Shown: one piece after another, positions 52,892-63,263 of the stretch
Layout: each line of letters begins with the position of its first letter
How positions within the stretch are numbered: the first letter of the stretch is position 1
Assembly (NCBI GenBank): GCA_004519485.1
Contig: CP038117.1
Span: 901,501 to 965,500, forward strand
DNA: 64,000 nucleotides
DNA from: Nannochloropsis oceanica
Lineage: Eukaryota > Sar > Eustigmatophyceae > Eustigmatales > Monodopsidaceae
Reading direction: 5' to 3'
Made by a program: the position numbers and the translations under genes
Notes under the pieces: model-generated
Seen by the model: the letters and a program-made list of their open reading frames with translations, nothing else
The model's database searches: none
Told to the model about the DNA's origin: nothing

Positions 52892-53866
52892 CTACTCAAA
52901 GTCCCACTCCAATTTGGCACCTGCCTCCACCGACTCCTGTAACAACTCAATGATCTCGTCTGCTGTCACCTTTACCAATGCCTCACTCTCCCTCGCCGGG
53001 TCCACCTCTCCAAGCATCACCATCGAGTCTCCTCTTACGAGGTACAAGCCCAAGGGTAAGTCACCGTACTTGTCGTCAACCACGTGCCGCTCATATGTAT
53101 CCTCCAGCACCATGTTTGAATACTGATCGAAGGATCGCAAGATCCCAACTAAATTCCTCCCATCCCTTAACACAACCATGATTTGCTTGTCCAGCTGCTC
53201 AAACAAAGAAGCAGCCCCTGGCAAGTAATCGGGCAACATCGCCATAAATGGGCGAGGTGGGAGCATATAATGAGGGCCAGGGGAAGGACCTCCACCACCC
53301 ATCGTATTCATTACTTGCTGCTGCTGCTGCTGTTGGATGTACGGAGGAGGCTGGGGAAAGTGGGGCGAAAGGGGCATGTTTGGGTGCTGTTGCTGCTGGT
53401 GTTGCTGGGGGCTATAGAGAGGATGTCCAGGCGGAGGCAAAAAGCCGGGCGGGGCGGGAGGGCCTCGGGGTGGGGGACGCATCATCATCATGCCTGGTGG
53501 CACTCCTGGGAGAGGAGGCTGCATGTGGAAAGGATGCGGCAACGATGGACCTCCCGGGCCATTGGGGCTACCAGCCAAGCCTGGTGGTCGTGGTGGGCCT
53601 TGATCTTGCTGTGCTTGGTGTTGTTGAAATAAGTGCTGTTGCTGCATTTGCATCATCATTTCGGGGGACATTTGCTGCTGCTGTTGCGCGTGCATCGAGC
53701 GCGGGTTTTGCTGCTGCTGTTGCTCCATCGGCGGTGGAGGCATAGGTGGCCCTCGCCCGGAATAAGAGCAAAATAAGTCGCTTAGCTCGATCTTGGTGCC
53801 TGGCAAACCACCCGGAGCTTCGGACTGCTGTGGTGGTGGTTTGGACTTTGACTGGGCCTGCTCCAT
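52892..53866 (-). CDS. LSM1: LSM1 with long Pro/Gln-rich N-terminal extension
   Basis: 324 residues; ordinary LSM1 has about 130. The Sm fold is at about 220-300: LPGAASLFEQLDKQIMVVLR, DGRNLVGILRSFDQYSNMVL, ERHVVDDKYGDLPLGLYLVRG and SMVMLGEVD, matching LSM1 closely. LSM1 defines the cytoplasmic LSM1-7 ring that binds oligoadenylated mRNA 3' ends and promotes decapping in P-bodies. The first 210 residues are Pro, Gln, Met and Gly with no domain, resembling prion-like P-body sequences; the frame is continuous with no splice site that would remove it. A short ordered motif (TKIELSDLFCSYSG) sits near residue 25. Start ATG at 53866. Confidence 0.94.
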   Translation of the reverse strand: MEQAQSKSKPPPQQSEAPGGLPGTKIELSDLFCSYSGRGPPMPPPPMEQQQQQNPRSMHAQQQQQMSPEMMMQMQQQHLFQQHQAQQDQGPPRPPGLAGSPNGPGGPSLPHPFHMQPPLPGVPPGMMMMRPPPRGPPAPPGFLPPPGHPLYSPQQHQQQQHPNMPLSPHFPQPPPYIQQQQQQQVMNTMGGGGPSPGPHYMLPPRPFMAMLPDYLPGAASLFEQLDKQIMVVLRDGRNLVGILRSFDQYSNMVLEDTYERHVVDDKYGDLPLGLYLVRGDSMVMLGEVDPARESEALVKVTADEIIELLQESVEAGAKLEWDFE

Positions 53867-54539
53867 AACTAGACGAAGTTGTTCTATCGAGGGGAAGAAA
53901 GGATGGGACGCGTCTCTCAGGCTTTTGCGCCTGTGATTTTAGGATCAGAAGGATGGAAATCGAAGAAGTAGCGAGTTCAGAGAGGTTCTGCGCTGTCACT
54001 TTGTTGTGGGTGGGTGTGGGGACGGGAAGTCTTTTTGGAGACCAAGAGGCGAGGATTGGTGGAGGGAGGAGTCACTCGAGGCGAGGTCAGCGTTGCTGTT
54101 ACTTCGCCGCGTGCCTCTCGCCCAAAAAAATAATCTCCGCGTTTGCATTCTTTTGGACTACTTCGTCCAAACACACAACAACACAGCCCTCTTATGTATA
54201 ATCCATACAAGAATGCAGGCAAGCCCTAAGGTAGGGCGGCGTGTGGCAGCATGGAGGCCATGGGCTCAGACTTAATTATTGATGAGGTGCATCATCAAAA
54301 TCGATTTGAGTAACGACCAGAGGCCATGCCAGTGTACCCCTGTGTGAATGTCAAAGCAGCCTTTTGCGGCGTCGGCCACGTCATAAATATGCCAGAGCAG
54401 CAGGCTAGGATGGCGTCGGAATGGAGCCTCCTCGACGTACGAATCGAAAACCAAGCAACAACCCCACTCATTTTCTGTCCCTCTTTCCTCACACATTTCA
54501 AGGCCGTCCACCCTTCATCAAGCCATCCCGAAGCTCACC
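53867..54539. promoter_or_regulatory. divergent intergenic region, LSM1 / GG-SS-FG protein
   Basis: 673 bases between opposed starts. Nothing else recognised. Confidence 0.5.
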
Positions 54540-55613
54540 ATGTCGACCATGAACAGCACCAGCATGAGCGTCAACCGCCCGACGACTAAAGTGATCCATG
54601 CCCCCGGCGGTGCCTCTTCCATATCCATTTTCGGAGAGCAGGAGCAGAAGCCCGCGGCCGGCGGGTCGGGAGCCAAGCCCACATTTAAGGCCAACTTTGA
54701 GCCTTCCTTTGAGATTTCTGCCCCGGCTGTGCCCATGGTTGAAAAGGCTGCTCTCACTCCTGAGCCTGTGGTGGTGGTGGTGGAGACACCAGCCGTTGCT
54801 GCCGCAACAACTGATAAAATGACGATGACCCCTGCAACCCTGTCGCCCTCCACCAAGACGGCTGCCACGACCACCACGAGCGAATGCAACACACCTGCCC
54901 CTCCCACAGCAATTGACGCGCAAGCCATAGGCGTGGTCTATGCCAGCAGCAGCCCTCTACAAAGGACGCTCAAGACTCGTACCCTCGACGCGTTGGCCGT
55001 TCGTGGGGTCGCCACCGCCACTATGGAAGTGGGGGATGTGCTGCAACTGCCATTGGCTGCGAAACGAATGGCCGCAACAGGAACCTATGCCGCTGTTGTT
55101 GTTGTGGCGATACTGACCGAGGACAGCAACTTTGCTGCTAAGGAGGTGGCAGGGGCTGTCACGAGTGGCTTGGTTTCAGTCTCGACCTCGGCGTCATTAA
55201 CTGTGGTGCCAGGTCTGATCTTCGCGGCATCTGAGAAAGAGGCCGTGACAATGATGGAGAAGAAGCCGGAGGCTTGGGCGGACTCTGCCCTAGCGCTTGC
55301 CAAGGGTGGGGACTCCTGCATTGTCACAACTATCAGCAGCAGCAGCAGCAGCGACACCACCACCACTATGACCACAGCGGCTGTCGCCCCTCACGCGGAG
55401 GTAGTGCCCGAGGCATGCATCGTCAACACTGCTGCCAATGCTACGCCGGAAAAGGAAACGGTGGCGACCCCGAGCGTAACAGAGCAAATGGGTGAGTTGT
55501 CCCTGGGTGCCAAGGCCCGGGCGCGGGCTGCTGCGTTTGCGGCAGAGAACGACGCCCCTATCCGTCGTCCGTCTCACCGCGGTGGGGGTCCTAGCTCTAT
55601 TATCTTTGGTTAG
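54540..55613 (+). CDS. protein with mirrored GG-SS-FG end motifs (SPIRAL1/Jupiter-like)
   Basis: 357 residues, one exon. The two ends carry matching motifs: TKVIHAPGGASSISIFG near residue 17 and RRPSHRGGGPSSIIFG as the very C-terminus. GG-x-SS-x-x-FG pairs at both ends are the layout of plant SPIRAL1 proteins, and single copies occur in animal Jupiter/HN1; both bind microtubules. Between them lies a Thr/Ala/Val-rich stretch. A helical piece, MGELSLGAKARARAAAFAAE, comes just before the last motif. No signal peptide or membrane span is seen. Microtubule binding is inference from motif shape only; it could be a lineage-specific protein. Confidence 0.82.
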   Translation: MSTMNSTSMSVNRPTTKVIHAPGGASSISIFGEQEQKPAAGGSGAKPTFKANFEPSFEISAPAVPMVEKAALTPEPVVVVVETPAVAAATTDKMTMTPATLSPSTKTAATTTTSECNTPAPPTAIDAQAIGVVYASSSPLQRTLKTRTLDALAVRGVATATMEVGDVLQLPLAAKRMAATGTYAAVVVVAILTEDSNFAAKEVAGAVTSGLVSVSTSASLTVVPGLIFAASEKEAVTMMEKKPEAWADSALALAKGGDSCIVTTISSSSSSDTTTTMTTAAVAPHAEVVPEACIVNTAANATPEKETVATPSVTEQMGELSLGAKARARAAAFAAENDAPIRRPSHRGGGPSSIIFG

Positions 55614-56497
55614 AGAGTGGCAATCTAAGGTGTGATTGTCGCGGTTGAAAGTAAGGAGTGACTGAGAATTTGTGCGAATGTGGTTAAGAGGAGGGAATGG
55701 AAAAGGAAGGAATGAGAAGAACGGAAGTGAATTAAGAGCGCGTCAAAACATCGCCAATAAACCAAAAGCAAAGCAGCAAGAGGAGACAAAGAGACGCAGA
55801 GACAGAGAGAGAGACTGAAAGACGGAACACGAGAACTCAAGGTGGCAATAGCTTTTATATCTGAGAAGCAGTGATACGAAGGCGAGGCCTTGCAAGTGTA
55901 TGATGGTGAGTATATTAAATTTCTATTATTGGGTGGCAGAGATACTGAAAAGAAAGCAGGGACGTGTAATCGATGCACATAGAAAGACATACGTGACAAC
56001 ATCGCCCGTCGCCATTGAGGGTGGGGAGGAATGGAGTGTCGAATAACGCGGAGACGATGATAAAGAGAGAAAGAAAGCAAAGTCAAAATTCCAAAAAGAC
56101 ATTTTTTGTTCGTTCTTATGAACTTATTTCATTCGGTGAAATTCTTCCCCGGTTCTGAAGATTTCTGTTCAATGCTGCATCACTGTGTCTATCTTCTGTC
56201 AGTTGAGCGCACCTTTAGACATCGCTTTTGAATTTCTCACGATATAACGTCTCTTCACTTTTCAATTTCTTTCTCCTTACATCTTGCTGTTTCTCTCCAC
56301 CCTCTTATCCTCAAAATTCTTCTGTTCTATTTCGCTATTGCCATCACCGCCATCCCATACGGCAATGGTGAAGTGTGTGTACACAAAATTGGACCCAAGT
56401 CGGCCGTGTATCTTCTTTCTCCTTGTCTTTTTTCCAGTGTAATCCCTGATTCCAAGACCAGCGTGAAGTTCGACAAGACCATATGACCCGTCCCACC
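55614..56497. other. convergent intergenic region
   Basis: 884 bases between stop codons, purine-rich at first then AT-rich. No gene supported. Confidence 0.5.
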
Positions 56498-58621
56498 TCA
56501 ATTCTTCTTCTTTCCCGCCCCCATCCCCCCCATCAGCTCCCGTTCCAAATTCGCAAACGGCTTCTCAACCAACAAAAAGCCCACCGCGGCAAAAAGGAAA
56601 ACTGTCGTCAGGAGCCCCAAAAAAGAAAACGACACCCATATCGGCGACCAATGAGTGGGAACGATCGCATCACCATAGACTAAGAAAATGATTGCAGGAT
56701 GCAATAGGTAAGACGCAAAAGTCAGCCTCCCCAAAACCGCACACACTGAATTTTCGAGCAATCCCTTAATCAGGCCACCATACCCTTGAAAAAGCAAGAA
56801 ACACAATAACATCAAGCCCACACACCAGGCCGACCGAGACAAGGCCAAGTAAGACGAATCCCAAAACGGAGCAAGTGGCTTATGGTAAGCCGGCTGTCCC
56901 CCATAACACGTCAGGGACAATAGCACAAACGCAACCGAAAACAAACCAGCAATCGGCCAAGTCAGCCGCTGCTTTCGATTCGTCGCAAAGATGTTCGTGA
57001 ACCAATTGCCCCGGCTCCGTTTCGCCACAACATCAGCAACAGCCGCCGTATGATCCAACCAGAAAAAGGCACACAACACCCCAATCAAATATACAGGTGC
57101 CCTCGACCACGCCTTGAAGTAATAATCAACCTGGTAATCAGTAATCTCTGTAACCTCCGTCCCAAAGATGAATTGACTGTCGCCTTTCACCAGACCCAGC
57201 CAATAGGCGTAAATCGTGCTGGCTGTCCACAAGGCCAGCGGAACCACGTACCCAACCGTCTTGTTCTTCACAAACGCCAAGGTAAGGAAGGGGAGAAGCA
57301 GGAAAAGAAGGAAATCAACGCTCATGTACCACGCGACTGGATAGCACCCCATGACGCCGTTCCAAGGAACCAAGGTGTTGATATAGAGAGCATTGCTCCA
57401 CCACCATTTCCGGCACTGTGGGAGGGAGGGAGGGAATGAAGAAATGGATTTGAATGTATTTGAAGGCAGTCTCGACTGGCAGTCTGGCCTTAAATTACTC
57501 GTTCATCATCAAAATGGTGAAGACAAGAGTTACGTGCAGCTGACACAGGCACGGCCCTTGCTCCATACCCCCTTCCACTCTCTGTCCTCACCTCGTCATA
57601 GTCCTGCTTCAACAACCCCCAGTAAGGACCCGAATTCACCACCTTCTGCACTTCCAAATACATGGCCAAGATATAAAAATATAGCGGGGACAAACGAAGA
57701 TACCGATGCAAGTAAAGCATAGGCACCCATGCCCAGCCCAACTTCTTCTCCTGTTGCTGCTGTTGCTGCTGTTGCTGCTGTTGCTGCTGTTGGGAAAAAA
57801 TGGAGAGGCCGTTCTCGGTCTTGGTGTAGTCTGCTGCGACAGGCGCGGATGGGATGGATAAGGATGACGAAGAGGGTGCAATGGATTTCTGCAAGTGCTT
57901 CGTCAGAGCGTATGCAGCGACAAAAGCACCAATGCAAAAGAATGTATCCACGCTGAATTCCGCAGATATAATGGCTTGGCCGGCATACGTCCCCAACAGC
58001 CCATCAGGCGGTAGGATCGCATCTTGGTTCGTATATGACGTGATCTCCGTCGGGAAAACAAACAGGTGCCCCAGCACCACCCACGACATACTGAACACAC
58101 GCACACCGTCCAAGGCATTGAAGGGCCCGGGACGCGCCGGCCCTACCAAGCTCGGCCACGTCTTGTAGAGCGAAAAACAATCCAGCACCTTGCGGAACAA
58201 GGAAGGCGATGGCCGCTCCTGCTTCGACCCAACCCCATTGCTGTTGCTGTTGCTGTTCTTGCCATTATCAACTCCATTTCCCAACAGCTGCGCTTTCTCC
58301 AAATCCCGGTCCAAAAAGGCATCCTTCTCCTCGCTGCTCCGTCCAGCTCTCTTCTCCATACCCTTCCCTCCTTCGCGTGCTCCCTCGTAGTCCAACCGGG
58401 TATACCCCTCATGGACCTCTCCTTCCTCCTCCTCCTCCTCCTCCTCCTTCCTATCCTTCGACTCCCGCCAATCCACCCAAGTCCCACCAAGCACCAATAG
58501 CACCAACACTCCTGTCAAGACCAGCATCACATACGTCCCCGTCGTAGCGGGGAAAACATAATCCCCACATTGGCCTTGCACGTGCGAGAAATCTACTTGA
58601 GGCGCCGTGTCATTACTGCTT

Positions 58622-58653
<32 letters not shown>

Positions 58654-59855
58654 AATACTACTGACTTCTCCGACAACTTGCAAGAGCGAATTAGTCACAT
58701 TTACTAAATCTTCCAGCGAGCACTCCTGAGGCACACATACCCCGGCCCTCACTACTGTAGGAAGGAAATCAAGCTGCATCCAGCAATATTGAAATCCCCC
58801 GATCGCCTTACACGCGTCCGCGTCCCCATAACTCTGCACATGTCCCGAAAACAAATACATGGGAGGGACGCCCGTTTCATTAAATTCAGCAAACAGTTTC
58901 CCCATCACCCCAAACACCAGGGCCACTCGACCACTGGCCAATACAGCCTCCGCTCCAGCAACCGACTGAGTCGCAGCTTGAAGGGCTGAGCGACAAGACG
59001 AGCTGCTGTCACCTGGGGGATAATCCCTTCTGTTCCCCCAACGGCTGACACTGCTGCTGCTGCTGCTGCTGTCGCCGACAGTTCGTGCGATTGCTTGAGG
59101 AGAGGCTCCGTGTTGTTGCAAGCAGTCCCGGAAGCCGATTTCTTGTTGAGCACAATTGCGAACGAAGCCCCAGGTCGAGTCTAAACAGCCATCCAAACCA
59201 TTGTGGGTTCGTAAGGCCTCCTCTAGGCAGAGCAACCTCGTGGCATTCGTCGTGGGAGAGGAAGAAAGGGAGGAGCGAGACAGTTCTCGGCAGGTTTCAA
59301 TGGCACGGAGCGAAGCCAAGCAGGAGTCATAGGAGTCTGACGCGGTATGGTTGGCGGTGTTGTGGAGGATAATGGGGTTGAGCGGAAGGTGAGCAAGCGG
59401 GATGGGGTCCCATTTAAGTGATTCATTGCTACGATTGGGAATAAGGATGTGGCGTTGACGTTGAAAGGTGCCCAGAGAGCATTGATCACACAGCGATACA
59501 TCATGCATGACTTAAAGTGGGGCTCCATTTTTCCTTTTGCTCTATGCTCGACAATTTCCGTTGACTCTTAAAAGTTCAGGGGGTGGAGGGCTAATCCCGG
59601 TCAGCGGGAGCATACAAGGGATCGAAGCGATGCGCACGGACACACAACCCGCAAAACTGTGCCGCGCGCAATGTGCCTCACGCTCTATTTGCCACGTGAT
59701 TTCACTGAAGCTCGAGATACACACGGACGAGAACATGCATCAGCCCCCCGGTGCTTTGCCGCCAGCACACATCCCATTCTGACGTTACCTGTCGTGACCA
59801 CCAGAGCAGGCAACAGCTGTAGCAGCAGAAGCGACCACGGCGTGCCTATCTTCAT
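56498..59855 (-). CDS. NRF-6-like acyltransferase-3 membrane protein
   Basis: Exons 59510..57592 and 57415..56498, plus a proposed signal-peptide exon 59855..59789 (967 aa in all). The main splice (GACGAG|GTGAGG ... CCACAG|TGC) is phase 0 and restores CRKWWWSNALYINTL, typical of the family. A Cys-rich extracellular NRF domain comes first, with YCWMQLDFLP and AGVCVPQECS. The acyltransferase-3 domain starts DGVRVFSMSWVVLGHL and has about ten more membrane spans; HRYLRLSPLYFYIL carries its Arg-x10-like signature. A poly-Gln run lies at 57745-57792. The small upstream exon encodes MKIGTPWSLLLLQLLPALVV and joins in phase, but its acceptor (TTTAAG) lacks a pyrimidine tract. The family moves acyl groups or lipids; the substrate is unknown. 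Confidence 0.87.
57745..57792. repeat. CAG/CTG repeat encoding poly-Gln
   Basis: About 14-15 CTG/TTG units giving a Gln run in a loop of the NRF-6-like protein. Confidence 0.9.
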
Positions 59856-60839
59856 TTTGATGCGCTTTTTTTCTTCAGACGTGTCTCTTTCGTCTTGTCT
59901 GTGTATGTGTGGCAGAATGGAACGAGGTTAGTCGGCATATGATGGGTGTCGACCCTCCGGGGGCGGGGGCGGACAAAAATACTCTTGCTTTATGGTCTCG
60001 TGGATCCAAAACAAAGGCATGCGAAGGCCCTGCAAACGCGGTTGTGTTCTTGGAACACCTCACGATGTGTTGCACAATCTTGAAAGAGGTCAAATGGGCG
60101 TCCGAGGACGCCGATTTGGTTTTTGCCGTGCATTCTCCCAGTGCCACGCACCTCCGGAGTCACATGGGTCCTGGTCGGGCCCTGACAAGAGGATGTTATC
60201 CCGCCGAAGGGAAGATCGGGTCACCCTGGCATAGGTTCCCCGCCCTCTTCTTGAGGCGGGATCCATTTTTGGTCTCGCCCTGTGCTGTTTGCCCGCGCAG
60301 CCTCAAGTGACGAAGGAATTGGAACTAAGAGATCGAAACAATGGATCAGAAACTGCACAGCAAGGGCTCAGGCTATCGTCGGCGAAATCGAGCGAGACCG
60401 CTTTCCCTTTCTCTCTCTCCACAGATACTTAGTGTCCTGTTGTCCACAAGTACTGACTCCACTCCCCATCCACATGTCCCCTTCACAGCCAAGCTAGTTG
60501 TCCTCACCACTTCCATTCTAGCGCGGGGAAAGGGAGCCGATGCCAGGAGCCGCCTGCATAAACGCAGGGAGCAGGACGACAGTTGACGCAGTCAACGCCC
60601 TTCCAGCAACAAGCACCACATCCAGGTGAGTTGCATACTTTCCGCTTTGATCTAGCCATGGACATCCTTTCCTTGTTCATCTCGCAACCACAGGAACTGA
60701 TTTCCAACGTTTGTTCAATCACTGCTATTGCCCATCTCAATTCACACACAGAACTACTTCTTCAACTTGGGCCATTCATTCCTCTACCCGCCGCGGTCGC
60801 CGCGCACCCACCTCCACATCCACCCTTCTTCTCCTGGCC
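59856..60839. promoter_or_regulatory. divergent intergenic region, NRF-6-like / helicase
   Basis: 984 bases between opposed starts. The helicase frame is open from 60711, ahead of the chosen ATG. No other gene supported. Confidence 0.45.
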
Positions 60840-62546
60840 ATGCCATTCCTCGTTGCCTCCACCTTGACTCGCCCAGCATGCCTCGTGACCGCCTTCGTCG
60901 GCCGTCCACAGGTGCTGACCGTCGCACGTGCATCCACTCGCGCACGCACCGCCGCCACCTTCCGGATGATGGGTGCTTTTGGCGGCATATCCTCCCAGCC
61001 CTTTTCTTCCCCCGCCATCACGCCTAAAACGCCTTCCGGAAACAGCAATGACGGCAACAATAATGCGCTGGATCTGGCCGAGTTCCGTCGCTTGGGCCTG
61101 GGTGAGGAGGTTCTGGAGGGCTTGCGGGCAATGGGCATTAAAGACCCCTCCGTTATCCAGCGGATCGCAATTCCCCCCGCCTTGAAGGGGGAAGACATCG
61201 CCTTTTCAGCTGCTACCGGTTCTGGCAAAACCTTAGCATATCTCTTACCTATTATGCAGCGGCTAAAGTGGCAAGAAGCACAAGAAGGGTATGCACGGCA
61301 GTCCTGTCGACCGCGGGCGTTGATTCTGGTACCGACCCGCGAGCTAGTCACTCAGGTGGTGGAGGTCACAAAGGCACTGAGTCACGTCGTCAAGTTGAGC
61401 TCGTGTGGGTTGCATGGAGGAGATGATTTTGGGGTGCAACGGCGGAGGTTGGGAGGGATGGTCGATGTAGTGGTGGCGTCGCCAGGGAGGCTGCTGCAAC
61501 ACTATGAGAAGGGGCATGTATTTTTTTCGCAGGTCACCAACGTGGTGGTGGATGAGATGGACACGATGCTCAAGGATGGGTTTGGACCCGATTTGAAGCG
61601 GCTAATGGTGCCTTTGGAAACAAAGAGCAAGCGCGATAAGATCCAATATTTAATGGCGACAGCCACATTGACTCCCGCTGTCAAGAAGCTGATGGTCGAC
61701 GAGGGCAATTTCCCTAAAACGCGTTTTTTGCAGTCGGAGGATGCTCACAAGTCTCTTCCGACGATGAGGCATATCATGCTTGATACCAAGGGCGGCGACA
61801 AAGTACAGCTCTTGCTGGATGTCGTCAGCCAGAGCAGGCAGAACGGGGAGAGGGTCATGATATTCTGTAATACCGTGGCGAGTTGCCGAGCGACGGAGCA
61901 CGCCCTGCGTGAGGTGGCTTTGTCCTCCGTGTGTTACCACGGAGACATGCGATCAGATGAGCGAGCGGCGGCGCTCGAGAAGTTCAAGACGGGAGAGATT
62001 TCGTTTTTGGTCTGCACAGATATTGCGTCCCGCGGGTTGGATATGCCGTTTGTGGAGCACGTTGTTATGTTTGATTTTCCCTTGAACCCCATCGAGTACT
62101 TGCACCGTTCTGGGCGCACAGCACGCATGGGGGCCAAGGGGAAAGTGACTAGCTTGCTGACCAAGCGCGATAAAGTTTTGGCCTCGGCGGTGCAGACGGC
62201 AGTGGCAAAAGGTCTGCCGTTAGATGCGCTCTCGGCACGGAAGCGGGATTATGAATCGGGCGGCAAGTTGTCGGGCCTGTCGTCGGGCAAAGTAGGTTCG
62301 TCGAGCAAGGGCAACAAACACACCAAATACGTGGCAAATGGGCAGAAAAGCGCCAGTGGTCGCGCAGGAAGCAGTGGAGGGCCCTCAGAAAGGGGCAAGA
62401 GAGGGCCTGGGCGGCCGTCGTCGGGTTCATCCTCGTACGGACCATCGAGAGGCGGTGCTGGCGGGGGAGGGGGGGTAAGAGGGCGGACGTCTGCAGGGGC
62501 AGGCGCACGTAGGCGGGGCAGTGATAGTGGGGGCGGTGGGCGATAA
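60840..62546 (+). CDS. DEAD-box RNA helicase with DEMD motif II, organelle-addressed
   Basis: 568 residues from the ATG at 60840 (frame open from 60711). The N-terminus MPFLVASTLTRPACLVTA is followed by FVGRP and then an Arg/Ser/Thr-rich stretch, fitting a plastid address. Helicase motifs: Q (KDPSVIQRIAIPPAL), I (AATGSGKT), Ia (PTRELVTQ), Ib (ASPGRLL), II (VDEMDTML), III (ATATL in place of SAT), IV (VMIFCNT), V (TDIASRGLD) and VI (HRSGRTARMG). All catalytic residues are there; the Ala of DEAD is Met. The tail is Gly/Ser/Arg-rich. Similar organelle helicases (plant RH39/RH22 group) act in rRNA maturation; that role is inferred. Confidence 0.93.
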   Translation: MPFLVASTLTRPACLVTAFVGRPQVLTVARASTRARTAATFRMMGAFGGISSQPFSSPAITPKTPSGNSNDGNNNALDLAEFRRLGLGEEVLEGLRAMGIKDPSVIQRIAIPPALKGEDIAFSAATGSGKTLAYLLPIMQRLKWQEAQEGYARQSCRPRALILVPTRELVTQVVEVTKALSHVVKLSSCGLHGGDDFGVQRRRLGGMVDVVVASPGRLLQHYEKGHVFFSQVTNVVVDEMDTMLKDGFGPDLKRLMVPLETKSKRDKIQYLMATATLTPAVKKLMVDEGNFPKTRFLQSEDAHKSLPTMRHIMLDTKGGDKVQLLLDVVSQSRQNGERVMIFCNTVASCRATEHALREVALSSVCYHGDMRSDERAAALEKFKTGEISFLVCTDIASRGLDMPFVEHVVMFDFPLNPIEYLHRSGRTARMGAKGKVTSLLTKRDKVLASAVQTAVAKGLPLDALSARKRDYESGGKLSGLSSGKVGSSSKGNKHTKYVANGQKSASGRAGSSGGPSERGKRGPGRPSSGSSSYGPSRGGAGGGGGVRGRTSAGAGARRRGSDSGGGGR

Positions 62547-62601
62547 ATGTAGAGTGAAGCCGTATTTTTGCGTGTGTATGTTATTACAAAGAATTAATGT
62601 G

Positions 62602-63124
62602 TTATTTACTTGAAAGACAAAAGAAGTCCTCCTCATCCTGGAAGAGGGCATTCAAAAATGGGTGCTGGTGAGAGCTAAGGTAATGTCCACAGATGCCACG
62701 CTTATGGATCGCTCTCATCGCATATGACTGCAGCTTCTCATCCTGCTCCCTGCTGGGAAGAATGAGTAGTTGACCAGCCTGCGACTTCAATTCTGCTAGG
62801 CGGCGGCCCACAAGCATAAGCACAAGGTCCATCCAATCATTTGAATCCAGCACTATACCGTTGGCGGCTTCAGCGTAAGCCTCATACGGGATAGGAGGCG
62901 CAGTGGAAGGGGAAGAGGAGGAGGTAAGCCGCAACGGCTCGGATGACGTCTTGTGCGGCTCCGGTGCTACCACTGCGCTTGTGTAAACACTTGTGTTTGC
63001 AATTGTCTGCGGATAAATTGCACGCGATAATGTTACGATAGTAGGAAACTACATAGAAAGAAATTACCCACTGCGCAGACACCTGTCTTAATGAGAAAGA
63101 CAAAAAACGTTGTTCTCCGCACAT
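62602..63124 (-). CDS. 153-aa orphan protein
   Basis: Two exons, 63124..63068 and 63006..62602 (153 aa). Donor TGG|GTAATTTC and acceptor CCGCAG|ACA are phase 0 on both sides, giving LRQVSAQW-TIANTSVYTSA. The N-terminus is basic and mildly hydrophobic. After a Ser/Pro-rich linker comes a helical part, SNDWMDLVLMLVGRRLAELK, and SYAMRAIHKRGICGHYLSSH, ending EDEEDFF-like (QDEEDFFCLSSK). No family recognised. It starts 139 bases from the RPC8 start on the other strand. Its tail converges on the helicase (55 bases between stops), which supports a real, tightly packed gene. Confidence 0.6.
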
Positions 63125-63263
63125 TTCGTAGCTCGACGTTTAAAAAAAATGCGGCGGAGATACACGTACAGTAGCACGCCGTCTCCACCTCCCCACACCT
63201 CAGCCCCATCCACTCTACGACACCAACTCCCACATATCACTACTTTACCGCACAACAGACAGG
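63125..63263. promoter_or_regulatory. compact divergent promoter, 153-aa orphan / RPC8
   Basis: Only 139 bases separate two opposed start codons, the shortest such gap in the window; both genes must be transcribed from it. Confidence 0.6.
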
